DNA of 64,000 nucleotides from Tenacibaculum sp. MAR_2010_89 (GTDB lineage: Bacteria > Bacteroidota > Bacteroidia > Flavobacteriales > Flavobacteriaceae), in the NCBI RefSeq assembly GCF_900105985.1, contig NZ_FNUB01000005.1, forward strand, positions 248,001 through 312,000, in the 5' to 3' direction. Position 1 is the stretch's first letter. Every line of letters starts with the position of its first letter. The notes below the pieces were generated by a model. It did no database searches. It saw only the letters and a program-made list of their open reading frames with translations, and had not been told where the DNA came from. Below, piece after piece: positions 45,615 through 53,990 of the stretch. The position numbers and the translations under genes were made by a program.

Positions 45615-45980
45615 ATTCTTTTTAGTATATTCAACTTATGAAAAAGAACTGTGTTTATTTACTTACAAATAAAAATAATACTGTTATATATATTGGAGTT
45701 ACTAGTAACTTGATAAAACGTATATATCAACATAAATCAAAAACTTTTAAAGGTTTTACTGCTAAATATAATTGTGATAAACTAGTTTATTTTGAAGAAT
45801 TCGATTCTATTGACGAAGCTATTATTCGAGAAAAACAGTTAAAGTCTGGTAATAGACGAAGAAAAGAAGACTTAATTAACATTGAAAACCCTCTATGGAA
45901 AGATTTATCAGAAGGTTGGTTATTTGATTTCATGTAATAAATCATCACTACGAACAAAGTGCAATGGAGTAAAGTAGTCT
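45583..45980. mobile_element. Candidate GIY-YIG element: nuclease gene inside one palindromic unit
   Basis: The left half (AGATTGCTTCAG..CGCAATGACA) and the right half (TCATCACTACGAAC..GTAGTCT) of one repeat unit flank the GIY-YIG gene. In ORF-less units these halves are separated by only a few bases. The flanks form an imperfect inverted repeat of ~35 bp. This suggests a nuclease-carrying version of the repeat. Mobility is inference. Confidence 0.5.
45638..45937 (+). CDS. GIY-YIG nuclease family protein
   Basis: A 99-residue single-domain protein of the YhbQ/UPF0213 group. VYLLTNKNNTVIYIGVTSNL is the GIY-YIG core, the catalytic Arg lies in LIKRIYQHK and the metal-binding Glu in AIIREKQLKSGNRRRKEDLI. 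It is the only plus-strand gene between glpK and glpD. It lies in the middle of a palindromic repeat. It probably nicks or cleaves DNA; whether it moves the repeat is unknown. Confidence 0.88.
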   Translation: MKKNCVYLLTNKNNTVIYIGVTSNLIKRIYQHKSKTFKGFTAKYNCDKLVYFEEFDSIDEAIIREKQLKSGNRRRKEDLINIENPLWKDLSEGWLFDFM

Positions 45981-46054
45981 GTTCATCTTGTACTCAAAAT
46001 ATAATTAACAACTATTATTAGAAAGATTGCTTCTTCGTGCCTTATCGCATTGAC
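45943..46054. repeat. Palindromic repeat between the GIY-YIG gene and glpD
   Basis: A right half, the linker TTGTACTCAAAATATAATT and a new left half ending CGCATTGACA, 7 bp before the glpD stop codon. Confidence 0.75.
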
Positions 46055-46060
46055 AGGAGT

Positions 46061-47707
46061 TTATTTAAACCCAATTGCTAACGCCATTTTATCTTCTAAT
46101 TCTTGTAAATGATTTGAAGAAGTTTTAGAGTTCCATTCAAAGTGTTTTATAAACTCGTCTAGTACAAATTGCTTATAATTATCAACACTTGGTTTATCAA
46201 AAAACAAGCGTCCTGTACGTCGCATAAAAAAGTCGGTTGGTGTACACGTCATTTCATGCTGAATAGTAAACCAAACCTCCGCTTTTAATAATTGTTTTTC
46301 TGAGTTTTCTTCAGTTAACTCATCAAATTTATCTAAAATAATATCGGTTTGTTTTCCATAGTTATGTACTAAATAACTAGCGTCTTTCTCTGTTAAACCA
46401 AATGATTTTATACGTTTATATACCTGATTCGTGTAAATTTTTACAGACTTGTAATTTAAAAATGGTCCTCCTGATAAAATAAGGTCTTCTGTTTGTATTG
46501 GTTCAAATTCTTTTTCAAACCTACGGGTCATCTTTTTAGCTACTATATCTACAATACGTTCAGCCATTTTACGATACCCTGTTAATTTACCTCCAGCAAT
46601 AGAAATTAACTTCGTATCAGACACAAATATTTCATCTTTACGAGATAACTCTGAAGCTGATTTTCCTTCTTCATGTATCAATGGTCGTAAACCTGCCCAT
46701 GACGACTGAATGTCTTCTAATGTAAGTGTTATATCTGGGAACATATTATTTACTGCTTCTATTAAATAGAGTGCATCAACAATACTAGTTTCTACGTTGT
46801 CTTTATCTTGTTGGTAATTGGTATCAGTGGTTCCAAAATAAGTTACTTTTCCTCTAGGAATAGCAAACATCATTCGTCCATCAGGAATATCAAAATACAC
46901 CGATTGCTTTACAGGTAATTTTTCATGAGCTACTACTAAATGGACTCCTTTAGTTAAATGTAAACGTTTTCCAATTTTTGAATTGTTAATTTGACGTAGT
47001 TCATCTACCCATGGTCCTGCAGCATTTACAACATACTTCGCTTTAATATTAAAACTTTTATCAGTTAAAACATCGGTAACTTTAGCTCCAACTACACGTT
47101 TATTTTCATAAATAAACTCATCAGCTTGCACATAGTTTAAAATTTGCGCGTCATATTGACTAGCAGTTTTTAATATTTCAATCGTTAAACGAGCATCATC
47201 AGTTCTATATTCTGCATAAAACCCAGCACCATTTAAAATACTATCTGGCAATAATGGCTCTTTTTCAAGCGCCTCTTCTTTGTCTAACATTTTACGTTTA
47301 TCATCACCTTCAACTGATGCTAATACGTCGTATATTTTTAGCCCTATAGATGTTAACCATGATCCATAAGTTCCTCCTTCAATAAGTGGTAAAATCATTT
47401 TCTCAGGAATTACCAAATGAGGAGCTAGCTTATGTACTATTGCTCGCTCTGTACCTACTTCTTTAACTAGCCAGAAATCAAATTGTTTTAAATATCGTAA
47501 ACCACCATGAATTAGTTTAGTTGACTTACTACTTGTTCCAGAAGCAAAATCATTTTTTTCTACTAAAGCAACTTTCATTCCTCTTGATGCTGCATCTAAA
47601 GCAATTCCAGCTCCTGTAATTCCACCACCAATAATTAACATATCAAACTCTGTGGTTTCAAGTTCTTGTTGAATATTTGTACGGTTAAAAAACGAAAAAT
47701 TGTTCAT
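46061..47707 (-). CDS. glpD: Aerobic glycerol-3-phosphate dehydrogenase
   Basis: A 548-residue FAD enzyme oxidising glycerol-3-phosphate to dihydroxyacetone phosphate with electrons to the quinone pool. FAD-binding motif LIIGGGITGAGIALDAASRG at about residues 24-43; FASGTSSKSTKLIHGGLRYL and AGGKLTGYRKMAERIVD are conserved. It lies on the same strand as glpK, 9.4 kb away. Confidence 0.95.
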   Translation of the reverse strand: MNNFSFFNRTNIQQELETTEFDMLIIGGGITGAGIALDAASRGMKVALVEKNDFASGTSSKSTKLIHGGLRYLKQFDFWLVKEVGTERAIVHKLAPHLVIPEKMILPLIEGGTYGSWLTSIGLKIYDVLASVEGDDKRKMLDKEEALEKEPLLPDSILNGAGFYAEYRTDDARLTIEILKTASQYDAQILNYVQADEFIYENKRVVGAKVTDVLTDKSFNIKAKYVVNAAGPWVDELRQINNSKIGKRLHLTKGVHLVVAHEKLPVKQSVYFDIPDGRMMFAIPRGKVTYFGTTDTNYQQDKDNVETSIVDALYLIEAVNNMFPDITLTLEDIQSSWAGLRPLIHEEGKSASELSRKDEIFVSDTKLISIAGGKLTGYRKMAERIVDIVAKKMTRRFEKEFEPIQTEDLILSGGPFLNYKSVKIYTNQVYKRIKSFGLTEKDASYLVHNYGKQTDIILDKFDELTEENSEKQLLKAEVWFTIQHEMTCTPTDFFMRRTGRLFFDKPSVDNYKQFVLDEFIKHFEWNSKTSSNHLQELEDKMALAIGFK

Positions 47708-47727
47708 AGTAGAAAGGTGTTTTCCAA

Positions 47728-47735
47728 CAAAAATA
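47728..47735 (-). promoter_or_regulatory. Bacteroidota -7 promoter box for glpD
   Basis: TATTTTTG on the minus strand, 21 bp upstream of the ATG. Confidence 0.45.
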
Positions 47736-47762
47736 AGAATAAAAAAGAGTTGTTAAGCTATA

Positions 47763-47796
47763 AAAAAAGAGCCGAAAAATTTTCAGCTCTTTTTAT
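47763..47796 (-). terminator. Terminator after the YHS-domain genes
   Basis: AAAGAGCTGAAAA pairs with TTTTCGGCTCTTTT with a T-run on the minus strand. Confidence 0.75.
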
Positions 47797-47824
47797 AGTC
47801 CCCCGGACTAAAATCAATAATTAT

Positions 47825-48262
47825 TTATTGATTAATTTTTTGCCAATTTTGGTCAGCTTTCTTTTGAAGTTCTTCTGGGTTTTCTTTTAACCACAACTTC
47901 AATGTATTTGTTCCCCATGAATTGTAAAAAAGGTATAATTTACCATTTCTAATTTCAAAAGTTTTAGGATTTATAGATACTTTTTCTCCATTTTTACCTA
48001 TTGCATAAGCACAGTATCCACCATATTGAGGAATGTATTTTTGAGGCTCTTTTTTAAAAGCTTTTAAGTTTTTTTCAGAAGAAAATCTAAAAGTAACATT
48101 ATCGTGTTTTGCTGTTATTTTTTTACTTCCTTTCAAGGCAGTATTATTAAAATAAGCAACAACATCGTACCCATTTGCTACTGCTCCTTTTTTTAAATTG
48201 TAATTGTTTTGTGCACCAACAAAAGATGTTACAAAAAATAAAACGTAGATTAATTTATTCAT
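47825..48262 (-). CDS. Exported YHS-domain protein
   Basis: A 145-residue protein with a signal peptide ending near FVGAQ. The YHS domain reads ANGYDVVAYFN, FRFSSEKNLKAFKKEP and YIPQYGGYCAYAIGKN, with the conserved Cys of YCAYA. YHS domains often bind metals. It is a tandem paralogue of the next gene, 3 bp apart, and ends the operon. Confidence 0.83.
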   Translation of the reverse strand: MNKLIYVLFFVTSFVGAQNNYNLKKGAVANGYDVVAYFNNTALKGSKKITAKHDNVTFRFSSEKNLKAFKKEPQKYIPQYGGYCAYAIGKNGEKVSINPKTFEIRNGKLYLFYNSWGTNTLKLWLKENPEELQKKADQNWQKINQ

Positions 48263-48265
48263 GCT

Positions 48266-48721
48266 CTACTTGTTAATGTGTTTTATTTCTTCCCAGTTTT
48301 TATCTCCTTTTGATTGTAGTTTTTTAGTATCACCTTCTTGCCAATCTTCTAATTTATTAGATAACCAAGAACTGTAAAACAAGTACAACTTACCATCTCT
48401 AACTTCATAAGCTTCAGCATCAATATACATCTTTGTTTTTTTTGCCGCTATAGCATATGCACAATATCCTCCGTATTGAGGAATATATTGAGTTGGATTT
48501 TTTTCAAATAAATTTTTATTTTTTTCAGATGAGAATTTAAACTTTACTCCATCGTACGTTGTTTGATGTTTTGATTTTCCTTTTTTAGGTTTTGCATTTA
48601 TAAAATACGAAACAACATCATAACCTTCAGCTATGTAGCCCTTTTTAGTATTATAATCTGTTGTTTGTGCGAAAAGTGATGCAGAAAACATCACTATTAG
48701 AAGAGTATATATGTTTTTCAT
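48266..48721 (-). CDS. Exported YHS-domain protein
   Basis: A 151-residue protein with a signal peptide (to about residue 19). YHS core: AEGYDVVSYFI, KFSSEKNKNLFEKNP, YIPQYGGYCAYAIA. Shares the tail LYLFYSSW...W with its paralogue. The pair probably arose by duplication. The function is likely periplasmic metal binding, not proven. Confidence 0.83.
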   Translation of the reverse strand: MKNIYTLLIVMFSASLFAQTTDYNTKKGYIAEGYDVVSYFINAKPKKGKSKHQTTYDGVKFKFSSEKNKNLFEKNPTQYIPQYGGYCAYAIAAKKTKMYIDAEAYEVRDGKLYLFYSSWLSNKLEDWQEGDTKKLQSKGDKNWEEIKHINK

Positions 48722-48786
48722 AAAGAGAGAGTCGATAAAAAGTAAGAGTACTTACATTTTTTAATTAAAATTTATAGAATCGTTAT

Positions 48787-49551
48787 TTAACGACGTTTGC
48801 TTCTTGTTTTTTTTTCTTTGATTTTTACAAAAATTAATTTGTGTCTTCCTTTTGGACTTTCTCTTTGTTCAATTTCAAATTTATCAATTGACTTTATTAA
48901 AGGAGTAAGCTTATCAAAACCAAAATTTCTTGAATCAAAATTAGGTTGTTTCTTTTGCAATAAACTACCTACATCACCTAAAAAAGCCCAACCATCATCA
49001 TCAGATACATCAGCTATCGTTGTGCTTATTAATTCAATTTCTTTTCTAGTAATTTTATCAACATTATATTTTGTTGATTCTTCCTTACCAGTTTCTATAT
49101 TTTGTATAGCAGTTTTACTTTTTAATATTTCTATATAAATAAACCTATCGCAAGCTACAATAAACGGATTCGGGGTTTTCTTTTCACCTATACCAATTAC
49201 TTGCATTCCAGCCTCTCTTAACCTAGTAGCTAATCTTGTAAAATCACTATCACTTGATACCAAACAAAAACCATTTACTTTTTCAGAATAAAGAATATCC
49301 ATTGCATCAATTATCATTGCTGAATCTGTTGCATTTTTACCAGTAGTATACCCATATTGCTGAATAGGTGTTATCGCATTTTCTAGTAATAAGTTTTTCC
49401 ACTTTGATAAATTTGGCTTTGTCCAATCTCCATAAATTCTTTTGATAGTAGGATTACCATATTTAGCAATTTCTTCCATCATTTCTTTTACATAAGCTGA
49501 AGGAATATTATCACCATCAATAAGTACAGCTAAATTTGAGTTTACATCCAT
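48787..49551 (-). CDS. NYN-domain protein with C-terminal OST-HTH/LOTUS domain
   Basis: A 254-residue LabA-like protein. The NYN (PIN-like) ribonuclease domain spans residues 5-150 with acidic residues in VLIDGDNIPS, ATDSAMIIDAMD and LVSSDSDFTRL. Residues 170-245 (ELISTTIADVSDDDGWAFLG onward) match the LOTUS RNA-binding domain. It probably cleaves or binds RNA. Single gene, 52 bp from the LuxE-like gene. Confidence 0.88.
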   Translation of the reverse strand: MDVNSNLAVLIDGDNIPSAYVKEMMEEIAKYGNPTIKRIYGDWTKPNLSKWKNLLLENAITPIQQYGYTTGKNATDSAMIIDAMDILYSEKVNGFCLVSSDSDFTRLATRLREAGMQVIGIGEKKTPNPFIVACDRFIYIEILKSKTAIQNIETGKEESTKYNVDKITRKEIELISTTIADVSDDDGWAFLGDVGSLLQKKQPNFDSRNFGFDKLTPLIKSIDKFEIEQRESPKGRHKLIFVKIKEKKTRSKRR

Positions 49552-49603
49552 ATAATGAACTTTTTACAAGCTTTTTTCTTAGGGAAAGATATTTAAAAAC
49601 AAA

Positions 49604-50578
49604 TTATAAAACAAGTAAATTACAACCTCGAATATCAGAATTATCAAAACGTCCAATAATTTCAAAACTAGTATCAGTATGTACTTTTCCTAAATCTTGT
49701 GTTGCTATAAATGAACAAGAATTGTAATTTGCTAAATCAATTACGTTAATTCCTCCTGACTTTTCTTTTGGTAAAATAGTTAATGCATCTTCTGTATCTC
49801 TAGTCAATAGACGCATCCAGGGAGGGCAATTAAAAACTCCTTTACCGTTGGAATATCCTTGACTTAATAATTCAGTCATTCCATATTCAGAATGAATATT
49901 TTCAACACCAAATCCGTTACCTAATATTTGATGCAACTCTTCACGTATTAATTCTTTTCTTCTACCTTTCATTCCTCCAGTTTCCATAACTATGGTATTT
50001 TGAAGATTGAATTGATATTTTTCAATTAAATCTAGTAAAGCAAAGGAAACTCCTATAAGTAGTACTTTTTGACCTTGTTTATCTAATTTGATAAGTTTTT
50101 CAGCCAATTCAGATAAATTATTCAAATAAAAACCACTTTCAGAATTTTCAGAACGCTTAATTAAATCGTCAACCATATATACTAAAGAAGAGCCTTTTCG
50201 TTCTAAATAATTAGGAAGCAATGCTAAAACAACATACTCTTGAATATTGCCATAAAAATGTTTAAAACCTTTTAAATAACTAGTTTCATACCATGATAAA
50301 TCTGTTACATGGTGCTTACTTGTAGAAGTCCCTGTGGTTCCTGAGCTTGTAAAAACTTCTTGAACCTCGTCATTTGATGAAACTACTTGCTTATCTTTAA
50401 AAAATTGTATTGGTAAAAATGGAATTTTATCAATAGTATCAACATCTGATGGATGTATATATAATAAATCGCAAAAAGAACGATATATCTTATTATTTTT
50501 AAACTGATGCTTAAAAACGGATAACGCTACTTCGTTAAACTCTTTTTCTGACTGTATATTAAAAACCTTGTTTTGCAT
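49604..50578 (-). CDS. LuxE/PaaK-like acyl-activating protein
   Basis: A 324-residue protein of the acyl-protein synthetase LuxE superfamily (AMP-forming adenylation fold). TSSGTTGTSTSKHHV (about 88-102) is the P-loop-like AMP-binding motif; HSEYGMTELLSQGYS is the second. Luciferase genes are absent, so it is not for bioluminescence here. Flavobacteria often carry such a gene alone; the role is unknown. Confidence 0.85.
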   Translation of the reverse strand: MQNKVFNIQSEKEFNEVALSVFKHQFKNNKIYRSFCDLLYIHPSDVDTIDKIPFLPIQFFKDKQVVSSNDEVQEVFTSSGTTGTSTSKHHVTDLSWYETSYLKGFKHFYGNIQEYVVLALLPNYLERKGSSLVYMVDDLIKRSENSESGFYLNNLSELAEKLIKLDKQGQKVLLIGVSFALLDLIEKYQFNLQNTIVMETGGMKGRRKELIREELHQILGNGFGVENIHSEYGMTELLSQGYSNGKGVFNCPPWMRLLTRDTEDALTILPKEKSGGINVIDLANYNSCSFIATQDLGKVHTDTSFEIIGRFDNSDIRGCNLLVL

Positions 50579-50649
50579 AATTTTTACAAAAATAAGAGTA
50601 TTCTACGCAACCTTTTAAGTTTTTCTGCATCTTGTATAAAAGACAACGT

Positions 50650-50964
50650 ATGGGAACCATGATTTACACCAAAATAAGTTCGCTTTTTACAAGAACCATA
50701 TCTAAAAAGCCAAAAAAAGAAAAGTTAATAACTATTGCATCTAAAAGAATAGTCAACAACATAAATTCTTTAAAAAAAGGAATTTTAATTAAAGAAAAAA
50801 GCTTTAATGATTGGACTCTTTATAATAGGGATATTAAAGGCTTTATTTATGAAGATGGTTATGAATATGAATTAATAGTTTCTGAAAATGATATAGAAAA
50901 AACGTTTTCCCTAGTTAGAGTACTAACAAAAACAAAGAAACTTTCTGAAAACTTACCTTGCTAA
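50650..50964 (+). CDS. Unknown small basic protein (104 aa)
   Basis: Not recognised. Translation from the ATG at 50650 (MGTMIYTKISS) or at 50659; the frame extends a few codons upstream without an ATG. The first 35 residues are very basic (RTISKKPKKEKLI); the C-terminal part has a YEYELIVSENDIEKTF strand pattern. It precedes a lipoprotein gene by 13 bp and is probably in the same operon as the sigma factor. Confidence 0.6.
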   Translation: MGTMIYTKISSLFTRTISKKPKKEKLITIASKRIVNNINSLKKGILIKEKSFNDWTLYNRDIKGFIYEDGYEYELIVSENDIEKTFSLVRVLTKTKKLSENLPC

Positions 50965-50977
50965 CAAACAAAATATT

Positions 50978-51694
50978 ATGAAAACTAAAATGAACAGACT
51001 ACTAACCTTTATTTGTATTTTAACTGCTTTTATTAGCTTATTACTTATTGGGTGTAATAATAATGATATCCCTTTTGATTCTAATAATTTACTAAAAGGT
51101 GTTTGGGCTAAAGCTAAACATAATGGAGAAACAATAACTTTTAAACGTGTTAAATCATTACCAGAAAAAGAGTATGGTGTTGCATTTAATGATGCTAATA
51201 TTTTTATACAGAAAACTTCAGGGTTTTGTGGTACTCCTCCTTTAACTTTTTATGATGATAAAGGTACTTATAATGCTGACAAAGTATTAATAAAAGTGCA
51301 ATTAGATAATTTTCCTGGAAATTTTAATTGGGAAATTGTTTCTTTAACTGAGAAAGAGTTAGTTGTAAAAACTGCCTTAACAGAAAGAGAAAAAGAACAT
51401 CAAGAATTGCTAAAAATGTATAGCATATTTCATACTATAGCTACAAGTAAAACTTGTGAAAATTCAAATGATTGGGCATATACTAATTATGGAAGCAAAG
51501 CTTGTGGAGGATCTCAAGGTTATATTGCTTATTCTAAAAAAATTGATGTCTCAGGTTTTTTAAAAAAGGTAGAAAATTACACAAAAGCTGAAGATTTTTA
51601 TAATAAAAAGTGGGGAATTGTTTCTACTTGCGACATTCCTCCAAAACCTACTAATATAGAGTGTGTTAATGGAGTAGCAGTGTTAAAATATTAG
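50978..51694 (+). CDS. Lipoprotein of unknown function
   Basis: A 238-residue lipoprotein with lipobox LLIGC near residue 26. The mature part has four or more Cys (GFCGTPP, KTCENSND, SKACGGSQ, VSTCDIPP) that may form disulfides. No domain was recognised. It lies 24 bp upstream of the sigma factor coding region. Confidence 0.72.
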   Translation: MKTKMNRLLTFICILTAFISLLLIGCNNNDIPFDSNNLLKGVWAKAKHNGETITFKRVKSLPEKEYGVAFNDANIFIQKTSGFCGTPPLTFYDDKGTYNADKVLIKVQLDNFPGNFNWEIVSLTEKELVVKTALTEREKEHQELLKMYSIFHTIATSKTCENSNDWAYTNYGSKACGGSQGYIAYSKKIDVSGFLKKVENYTKAEDFYNKKWGIVSTCDIPPKPTNIECVNGVAVLKY

Positions 51695-51718
51695 TATTTT
51701 TAAAAAAATATTTAGCAC

Positions 51719-52258
51719 ATTAATTTAAAAGAAATCATAGCGCAATGTTGCCAGCAAAATATTAAGGCACAAGCAAAGGTTTATCAACTTTTTTCTGATA
51801 AGCTCTTTGGACTTTGCTTAAAGTATTCTAGAAATTATGAAGATGCTCAGGATACTTTACAAGATAGCTTTTTAACTATTTTTAAAAAAATTAAACAATA
51901 TAATAACAAAGGTTCTTTTGAAGGTTGGATGAAACGTATAGCTATAAATACTGCTCTTCAAAAATATAGAGAGAAATCTCCTTTACAAATAGTAAAAGAA
52001 GAATCTATTGAAGATATTGAAGAAGTTGAATACGATGATTCTATAATAAGTGTCTCTTTTTTATTAGAAACAATTCAAGAATTACCAGACAGGTATAGGC
52101 TGATATTCAACCTATACGTTTTAGATAAATTTTCACATAAAGAAATAGCCAAAATACTACAAATTTCTGAAGGAACATCTAAGTCAAATTTATCAAGAGC
52201 AAGATTATTATTAAAAAGAAAAATTGAAGTTTATCAAAAAATGCAACAGGAAGCATAA
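51719..52258 (+). CDS. ECF-family RNA polymerase sigma factor with probable ATT start
   Basis: About 179 residues if started at the ATT at 51719. Region 2 is KVYQLFSDKLFGLCLKYSRN followed by YEDAQDTLQDSFLTIF and FEGWMKRIAINTA; region 4 is LPDRYRLIFNLYVLDKFSHK with EISEG-like helix and SNLSRARLLLKR. The first in-frame ATG (51929) would delete all of region 2. Upstream of the coding similarity there is no ATG, GTG or TTG before the in-frame stop at 51713, and homologues begin with Met-Asn-Leu-Lys, here Ile-Asn-Leu-Lys. The stop codon abuts the next ATG. Confidence 0.8.
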   Translation: MNLKEIIAQCCQQNIKAQAKVYQLFSDKLFGLCLKYSRNYEDAQDTLQDSFLTIFKKIKQYNNKGSFEGWMKRIAINTALQKYREKSPLQIVKEESIEDIEEVEYDDSIISVSFLLETIQELPDRYRLIFNLYVLDKFSHKEIAKILQISEGTSKSNLSRARLLLKRKIEVYQKMQQEA

Positions 52259-53578
52259 ATGAATGATAGAAAGAACATAGACAGATTATTTGAAGAAAAG
52301 CTTAATGGATTTGAAGCTTCACCTAAGCCTGAAATGTGGGATGATATTGAGGCTAAGCTTAAAAAGAAAAAACGAAGAATTTTACCTATGTGGTGGTTGT
52401 ATAGTGGTATTACGGCTGTTTTTATATTAGGTTTTGTTTTATATCCTTTTTTTAAAAATACTATTCCTTTAGAACCGGTTATTAACCCAACTGAAAACAT
52501 TGTTAAAACTCCTGATGATTTTAATAATCATAAAAAAGAAATAGATACTGATATACCTTTAATAACAGAGAATAGTAACAATAGTTTAAAAGAAAAAAAC
52601 ACAATAATAGCAGAAAAGAAAACTATAAATGTTTCATCAAAAAAAAGAGCTACAAATAACAAATTAATTGCACGTAAAAAGATAGTATCTGGTAAAATAG
52701 TTGAAGGGGTTTTATCGGATAAAAAAAGAGCTATGGAAAAGATTATTATTGAAAAAAAGAAAAAAGAAAAAAATGTAGTTAAAAAAGATACTCTAAAAAA
52801 ACTGTTTACAAAAAAAGACTTTCTTGCTGAAATAAGTAAAAAAGATAGTGTGTTAACTATCAAAACAAATAAGGATAAATGGTCTGTATCTCCTGTTTTT
52901 GCGTTAACTCATGCTAACTCTCTTACGCAAAGCTCAGCTTTAGATAAAAGTTTAACCTCAGCTAGTTTAACAGGTGATAACAATATTTCTTATGGTATAA
53001 GAGTAGCCTATCAACTAAATAATAAATGGTCTATACAATCAGGGTTATTTACACAAAAAGTTGGTTTTACAAATAAAAACTTGTCGGTTATGGCAAATGT
53101 AAGAGGAGCTGGTTTAGAAAGTGTAGAACTAACATCTAGTCCCTTGCTTATTTTAAGTCAGTCTAATAATGCTACTGATGTTAACACATTAAGTAGCGCG
53201 AGTATCGTTACTAGTGAAGCATCTTTAAACCAAACATATAGTTATATTGAAGTTCCTATTGAACTAAAGTACGCTGTCTTAAAAACTTCAAAATTTAACA
53301 CCAAAATAGTTACTGGCTTTAGCTCATTATTTTTAAATCAAAATGAAGTTTCAGTAACATCAGAAAGAATATCACAAACCATTGGGAAAGCTTCTAATTT
53401 AAACACACTCAATTTTAGTGGGAATTTAGGACTCGATCTCGAATATTCAATTAATAAAAAAATAAAATTCGTTGTAAATCCAATGTTTAAAATACACTTA
53501 AACACTTTTTCAAAAAACTCAAACGGATTTAAACCATACACACTTGGTGTATACTCAGGAATTAGTTATCAATTTTAA
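52259..53578 (+). CDS. Anti-sigma-like outer membrane beta-barrel protein
   Basis: A 439-residue protein encoded directly after the sigma factor (TAAATG). The N-terminal ~40 residues (PKPEMWDDIEAKL) resemble the cytoplasmic part of anti-sigma factors. One transmembrane helix follows (about 45-65), then a long Lys-rich periplasmic linker (about 85-200) and a C-terminal PorT-like beta-barrel part ending in YSGISYQF. It probably holds the sigma factor at the inner membrane while spanning to the outer membrane, a typical Bacteroidota arrangement. Confidence 0.78.
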   Translation: MNDRKNIDRLFEEKLNGFEASPKPEMWDDIEAKLKKKKRRILPMWWLYSGITAVFILGFVLYPFFKNTIPLEPVINPTENIVKTPDDFNNHKKEIDTDIPLITENSNNSLKEKNTIIAEKKTINVSSKKRATNNKLIARKKIVSGKIVEGVLSDKKRAMEKIIIEKKKKEKNVVKKDTLKKLFTKKDFLAEISKKDSVLTIKTNKDKWSVSPVFALTHANSLTQSSALDKSLTSASLTGDNNISYGIRVAYQLNNKWSIQSGLFTQKVGFTNKNLSVMANVRGAGLESVELTSSPLLILSQSNNATDVNTLSSASIVTSEASLNQTYSYIEVPIELKYAVLKTSKFNTKIVTGFSSLFLNQNEVSVTSERISQTIGKASNLNTLNFSGNLGLDLEYSINKKIKFVVNPMFKIHLNTFSKNSNGFKPYTLGVYSGISYQF

Positions 53579-53588
53579 AATTTATGTC

Positions 53589-53987
53589 ATGAAAAAATTA
53601 CTTTTATTATGTTTTGCTTTATCTCTTGCAGCATGTTCTCTAGATAGTGAAGACAACCAGGTTGTTAAATTATTAACTATCGATGAATCTTTTACTCCAC
53701 AAAGTTTCACCTATAAATCTAAAGATACTATCAAGGTAAAATATACCTTACCTAACAGCTGTCACTCTTTTTTTAGTTTATACTATCAAAGTGATGGGAA
53801 TGCAAGAATTATTGCAATTAGAGCTTTAGAAAAGCTAAATGCAAATTGTTCACAGCAAACTATCTCTAAAGAATTAAAAATACCAATCCAAATTCAACAA
53901 AAAGAAGATTATATTTTTAAATTCTGGAAAGGTAAAGACAATAATGGTAATGATATTTTCGAAGAAAAAACAATACCTGTTAATTAG
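53589..53987 (+). CDS. Small lipoprotein of unknown function
   Basis: 132 residues from MKKLLLLCFALSLAACS; the lipobox is LAAC. The in-frame extension upstream overlaps the previous gene and has no signal. Two further Cys (NSCHSF, NANCSQ) may pair. Last gene of the sigma factor operon, 10 bp after the barrel gene. Confidence 0.75.
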   Translation: MKKLLLLCFALSLAACSLDSEDNQVVKLLTIDESFTPQSFTYKSKDTIKVKYTLPNSCHSFFSLYYQSDGNARIIAIRALEKLNANCSQQTISKELKIPIQIQQKEDYIFKFWKGKDNNGNDIFEEKTIPVN

Positions 53988-53990
53988 ATA

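Noticed and set aside
49604..50578. Bioluminescence function for the LuxE-like protein
   Set aside because: No luxA, luxB, luxC or luxD genes are nearby; such lone genes are common in Flavobacteria.
51929..52258. Sigma factor starting at the ATG at 51929
   Set aside because: It would remove all of region 2 although the coding similarity continues upstream to 51719.
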